Origin: Ophiosphaerella korrae
Taxonomy: Eukaryota; Ascomycota; Dothideomycetes; Pleosporales; Phaeosphaeriaceae
Assembly: GCA_028456385.1 (NCBI GenBank)
Contig: JALNQF010000328.1
Span: 1 to 46,426, forward strand
DNA length: 46,426 nucleotides
Reading direction: 5' to 3'
This document shows positions 41,940 through 46,426 of the stretch, piece after piece (position 1 is the stretch's first letter; each line of letters opens with the position of its first letter). The notes below the pieces were generated by a model. That model was not told the origin of the DNA. It was given only the letters and a program-made list of their open reading frames with translations, and did not search any database. The translations under genes were made by a program, and so were the position numbers.

Positions 41940-42245
41940 ATGATGTAAGGAAAAGAGCAGCGGCGTGCGCGCTGGTAGTAGCCAGTAGATGACGATACGA
42001 AGAAAGACGAGCGGCGGCGCGCTGGCAGCTGGCAGCTGGTAGATGACGATATAGGCAAAGACTATCGGCGAAGCACTGGCATGGCAGCTAGCGGACGACG
42101 GTATGAAGAAAGAGCAGCAGTGCGTGCCGGTAATTGAGTTGGGTTCTTTTGGAGCCTTTGCGGCAGCGCGATATAGATGACGATATGGAGAAAGAGCGGC
42201 GCAGCTGGCAGATGACAATACGGAGAAAGAGCAGCCAGCGCGCTC
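41940..42245. repeat. Degenerate tandem array, unit about 40-60 bp
   Basis: Five or six units share GATGACGATAYGGAGAAAGAG followed by CGGCGCGCTGGCAG. One unit matches 17165-17199 almost exactly. The minus-strand 164-codon frame here is a by-product of the repeat. Confidence 0.65.
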
Positions 42246-42249
42246 GCAG

Positions 42250-43489
42250 CTCGGGCCGCAATTCGCAATCATAAAGCACAAGAACAAGCTATTCGATGTC
42301 CACTCTGCGCTTCCCTTTGTTGTGCGTGATCAATGCTCTGCCAGCGTTCTGGCTGGAACACGAACTAAGATCTTGCGGAAGAGGAGGCGAAAAGGATGTC
42401 TGCAGAGGCAAAACAAAATCCGAATGAGGAGGCGCAAAAGAAGTTGAGTTGGGCGAAGAAGAAGGACATACTATGGTACAAGGTATGGGTAGAGTAGGCG
42501 GGTCCCGGGCGGGCAGGGGAATTGAGCAAGGTTGTGATGGCTAACGCCAACCTAGGTTAGCGCGTGCGCAGCTCCAAGCGACAAGATGCCCCGCATCATG
42601 GCCGTGGCCACCTCACCTCAACGCAAGGGGCAATGAGGGCGAGACCGACGGGAGGAGAAAAAATGCACGGATGGCTTGAAGCTGGCCTTGGAGGCACAGC
42701 ATAGCATCATGGTTGCGCATGGTAATTGGAAGATAGCAAACTCCATGTGGTGGGATTGGCCGTCGCGCCAATGGCATCCAAAGCTCGCAAGTGTTCCATG
42801 TCACAAGCAAGCGAGACATTGGTACATATCGACTGTAATTTTACAACAGCCACAGCGCCCGCAGCGGGCAACCTGGTTTTGTGCATGGCGGAGCGTCTCG
42901 TTGGCATTGGCAGCCTTGTACTGGGTGGTGAGGAGGAACTGCGAGAGGCGGTACTGATTGAGTATGTCGCGGCGAGTGACGTAGCCAGTACAGACGTCAG
43001 GCTGGGGCTGTGAAAGGGTCCTTCCACGTGGTGATGATGGCCGGGCCGGACCAGCTCCTTCGCATTGGGCGAGGGGACCGCATCGGGCTCGCGGAGGGCA
43101 TTGATGACAGTCGAGACATGCTCTCATCGAGGGTGTGAGGAAGGTCGCAAGAGGTATAGTAATTTGGCACAAAATTGGGGGCCAAAACTCAACATCTCTA
43201 TAACGGGCAAGGTTTATCACTATAGAACTTCAACAGGAGCCTTAAAGTAGGTATAAAGGGCTTATTATGAAATTTTAGAATTTATTTTTAAGCTGTTGTT
43301 AAGATATTAAGATATAGTTTTTGCGATTTTTGGTGGTTTTTTGGGGTTGGCGGGATGGCGGTGGAACACGTTATACTAAAAGACTACATTTGTCAGATTG
43401 TAACAGGTTATTGCAGGTTGATAATAGAGGTTGATAGAAAGGCTTTTTCGTAACGGCCTTGGAGGTGGATTCCCGATTTCAGATATATC
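42250..43489. other. Intergenic, no supported gene
   Basis: Several overlapping 60-140 codon frames occur on both strands near 42700-43220; none shows a recognisable motif, and the two strands conflict. A 95-codon plus frame (42726-43013) has the most protein-like composition but is left uncalled. Confidence 0.35.
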
Positions 43490-43701
43490 ACGTATGACCC
43501 GATTGAGAGAAGTAATTGATTGACTGTATTGAGTGGAACTGATTTGATTCAGTGCTCTATCTGAGATTCTTTGATGACTCTCGTGCCCAAGGAAGGGATG
43601 CGCCGCAGTTGAGTTGGTGCGTCACCACAGATTCGGAATCTGCTAGTTGGCTCGCTTGGCGCACGTGCGCGCGCGTGCCAGATTGATCTGAATCGAGCTA
43701 C
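43490..43701 (-). mobile_element. Decayed LTR fragment, second subtype
   Basis: GGGATGCGCCGCAGTTGAGTT, GGTGCGTCACCACAGATTC, GGAATCTGCTAGTTGGCTCG and GCGCACGTGCG follow in the same order as in the LTR at 15743-16170. Both ends are lost. Confidence 0.65.
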
Positions 43702-44217
43702 GCTACATTACTGCAGTATCGCGAGTGCGTCAACAACGCCAAAAACCTGGCCGAAGGCAGGTTAAAAGCTCTGGCGTACTCAATACAGCTTCAGCTCGAG
43801 TCGCAGTTGACGCGCGCGTTGAAAAGGATGCTGAGAAGGCTGCGTGGTAGGCGGCGAGGCAACGCATTGTAGATGAGCTACCTAGCGAGCAAAACGCTTA
43901 AAATTACGACTAAGTACAATATATATATTGTATTCAAACTTGACCGATTTACATCTTCAATTTTTATCTGCGTTATGCAATTGTTAAGGTTGCAAGACAA
44001 ATTTGAGTGAAAAAACGGCGTTGAGGTGGCCACGACCAAGATACTCCGCATCTTGGGCAGCCTGCAGCCTGATGCACCACCCTCTCTCAGCAGCGCACGC
44101 ATCTCTTCTCACAATGCCTCTCTCAATTTCACCGCTGCCATACTCACAGCTGCAGGCACAGAGCACGACGGATGAGCGAACTGCAGTAGAAGGCTAGAGC
44201 AGCCTCGATAGAACAGG
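43702..44217. other. Intergenic
   Basis: A stretch at 43730-43860 reads as a helical plus-strand peptide (NNAKNLAEGRLKALAY) without a known family. Nothing else was recognised. Confidence 0.35.
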
Positions 44218-44520
44218 CGGCTAATCGAGATACAGCAAGATGGTACACTTAGCCTCACGGAAGACCTAACTGGCAACGATCACATTCCTTATTATGCCAT
44301 ACTTTCACATACCTGGGGAAAGGATGAGGTATTGTTCAGCGAATTCAAGAACAATACAGGAACAAATAAGGCTGGCTACGGGAAGGTTCTGTTCTGCAAG
44401 CTGCAAGCCCAGCGCGATGGCCTACGGCACTTCTGGGTGGAAACCTGCTGCATCATACAGACTCACCACCGATGACAATGCCATACGAAAAGGGTGGCAT
44501 ACGCCGCCGAAAATGGCGGC
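44218..44520 (+). pseudogene. HET domain N-terminal fragment
   Basis: RLIEIQQDGTLSLTEDLTGN is followed by IPYYAILSHTWGKDEVLFSE, KAGYGKVLFCKLQAQRDGL and FWVETCC, which are the first conserved blocks of the HET domain (AILSHTWG and the FWVDTCCID block). The normal start Met is absent (AGG before RL). After TCC the frame loses the expected IDK and meets TGA. It is a broken relic at the edge of the right-hand TA-rich block. Confidence 0.8.
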
Positions 44521-44569
44521 AAAATGTACTTAGCTTTTCAATACAAGCGTATTAATATTTCCTTACTGT

Positions 44570-46426
44570 CTACCTTTTCTATCTGAGAATCCTTGACTAG
44601 CGCTCTAACCCGAGAACACGCTCATGCAACAAGGCCCCGGAATTAGGCCTCCGTCATGCAGTGGCTGAGCAAGATGGAGCCTACCCTAAGCAAATCCAAC
44701 AGGCTTATGCCTGAGCACGAGCTGACTTTGATTAATTTCGATCGTTCCTGATTTTAACTATAAGTAGGGTCCTGAATTTAGGCCCTACTATTGGCGAAGC
44801 TGGAAAAGGGACCCTTCTAATCGTGAGTCTGCTAAGATATTAGTACGTTACATTCCCTAACTAATAGTCGTTATACTTACAGTAAACTAGCTTTGCTTAT
44901 TCTTACATTTAACTATAAGCGAGATAGTAAAAAAACTAAAGAGAATTAGAAGGATTGCATTTAATTTTTTATTCTAGATATACTATACAATAGTTTTAAA
45001 GCCTAGCTCGTAGAGGAGTTATAAGCCCTTAATAATAAGATAAGAGGGATTTTATTAGGGAATAAAGCTGTAAAGAATAGTAGCGTTACTAAAATTAGAA
45101 GTAGGTAGTAAGAAAACGTAGCTATTAGATTATATAGTAGACCTTATAAGTTAAACTATATCTATATAAAGTAGAAATAGTAGGATATTGTTCTAGGAAG
45201 CGCCTCTTTGCTATAATAAATATAGGCTAGGAGTAGTGTATATTATATAATAAGCAAGGTGTACATAGCTAGAGCTAATAGAACTTTAAAGCGTAATATA
45301 ATAGTGCAATAGAAGTATTATTTACGCAAGCTAAATAGATACACTAAGTCCTAATATCCCTATAAAGGTTCTAGAGCAGCTAGCTTTATCTTTCCTAGGT
45401 TTAGCGCTAGAGTAGATTAAAGGTTAGAGCCTACGCGAGGGCTAGCATAAAATAGTAATAGATTAGCTACTATCCTTAGGTAGCCTAACATTTATACAAG
45501 CATACTATAATAGAAGTTGTATTATCTACTAGCTCCTTGTATTAACTTTAACAGGTCTTAGAATAACGACAATAAAACTATTAAACAAATTTACTAGTTA
45601 GTTACTAGTATTAGATTTTATTCTAACTAGAGTTTGTCTTAATTTTATTAGAGCGTAGAGAAAAGGTAAAGTAAGCTAAAGAGAGAAGCTTCTTAGGACT
45701 AAGCCGCCTAGTAGTACTTTGCATTCTATTATAGTAATCTTAAATACTAGTAAGGAAACTAACATCTATCTATAAGTAATAGAAAACCCGCTATAGTAGA
45801 ATAATAGTAGTACTTTCTATTATAACAATACTAATAACAATTATATAGCTTAGATAATCTTAGAATAGATACCTAAGCTCTTTAGTATCTTATATAATTA
45901 GTATCTTTAGTGTAAATTTCTTACTAACTTTAAAATACTATAATTCGCTACTAAACTACATAATACTACTACTTTAGACTACCTTAGATCTTCTCTAAAT
46001 TTTATATATCTATCTAAAAGCTTATTAAGCTATAGAGTACTCTAATAAAATTATATTCTAAGTAGAACAATGTATTTAATAACCTTGCTATACTATAGTA
46101 GTAATCTATTATAGTATTAAGTAGGTCTACAAAGTAAAGACGCCTCTAATTAACCTAGAAATAATAATTATTGTATCTCTTCTTATTAAGTAGGAAGTTG
46201 CAGAACGATAGATAGTATAGACAAAGTAGCTAGGTAGGATCTTCTAGGATATTAAGAATAGCGTGCAGATCTACTAGTACTTACCTAACCTCTCTATCTA
46301 TAGACTAAAGCAACTTACTTAAAGACTATATAGATAGAGTAGAGAGTAGTACTACTATACTCCTAAGAATATACTTTAGTATTCTATACTACTCTTCTCT
46401 CTCTTTATCTATATAATCTATAGATA
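44570..46426. repeat. TA-rich RIP-like degenerate block (right edge)
   Basis: Nearly 1.9 kb of A+T-rich DNA with stops in every frame and very few CA/TG-rich segments. A small hairpin-like TAGGGTCCTG...AGGCCCTA lies at 44764-44791. Several long stretches suggest a former retrotransposon, but no protein can be read. It runs off the right edge. Confidence 0.6.

Noticed and set aside
41793..42287. 164-codon minus-strand frame
   Set aside because: It spans the degenerate tandem array and its peptide repeats with the DNA unit.

Overview
This window looks like an accessory, possibly subtelomeric, piece of a filamentous ascomycete genome (Pezizomycotina). The evidence is short GT-AG introns of 46-72 bp with CTAAC-like branch points, fungus-only families (HET, NACHT-WD40, PNP-NB-ARC, DUF6546-type F-box, CCCH-RBR), fungal Fot1/pogo and Tc1 transposase relics, and TA-rich stop-riddled blocks at both ends that look mutated by RIP. 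No rRNA, tRNA, CRISPR or bacterial-type operon was seen.

Five genes read as intact, and the length of each sums to whole codons after splicing where introns are present: a single-pass membrane protein with a Cys-rich extracellular domain (1161-1922, minus); a three-exon NACHT-WD40 NLR with near-identical WD40 repeats (11793-14593, minus); a two-exon Myb/SANT protein (17272-18162, minus); a two-exon CCCH zinc finger + RBR ubiquitin ligase (22212-24811, minus); and a two-exon F-box/DUF6546 protein (36341-37880, plus).

Most of the rest is a gene graveyard. From 3.6 to 10.1 kb lie a PNP-domain fragment (minus), a CorA-like membrane-protein relic (plus), a PNP-NB-ARC NLR pseudogene with a long unrecognised C-terminal module (plus), and decayed WD40 and TPR fragments. 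Later come a Fot1/pogo transposase relic (15.2-16.6 kb), a MED15-like relic (19.6-20.6 kb), a divergent pair made of a fungal uncharacterised-family pseudogene and a casein kinase I pseudogene (25.6-28.9 kb), a kinase 3' fragment, a Zn2Cys6 transcription-factor pseudogene (29.7-30.9 kb), a Tc1-like transposase pseudogene (31.5-32.7 kb), ankyrin and HET relics (34.3-35.5 kb) and a HET N-terminal fragment (44.2 kb). NLR, HET, ankyrin, TPR and WD40 pieces together suggest a fast-evolving allorecognition/innate-immunity region.

The unifying element is a dispersed repeat that behaves as solo LTRs: TGTCAG...CTGACA termini, a TATA-like box in several copies, and 5-bp target duplications. I count ten copies or fragments. 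One (27794-28285) sits exactly in the HRD catalytic loop of the casein kinase relic with a perfect 5-bp duplication, and one (15743-16170) splits the Fot1 transposase so that removing it restores the frame. No internal retrotransposon body was found. The strongest leads are this LTR family and its gene disruptions, the unrecognised C-terminal module of the PNP-NB-ARC pseudogene, the short N-terminal motif and 126-bp WD40 repeats of the intact NLR, and a 124-bp F-box promoter segment duplicated 4.2 kb away. All family calls come from reading the translations by eye; no database search was run.
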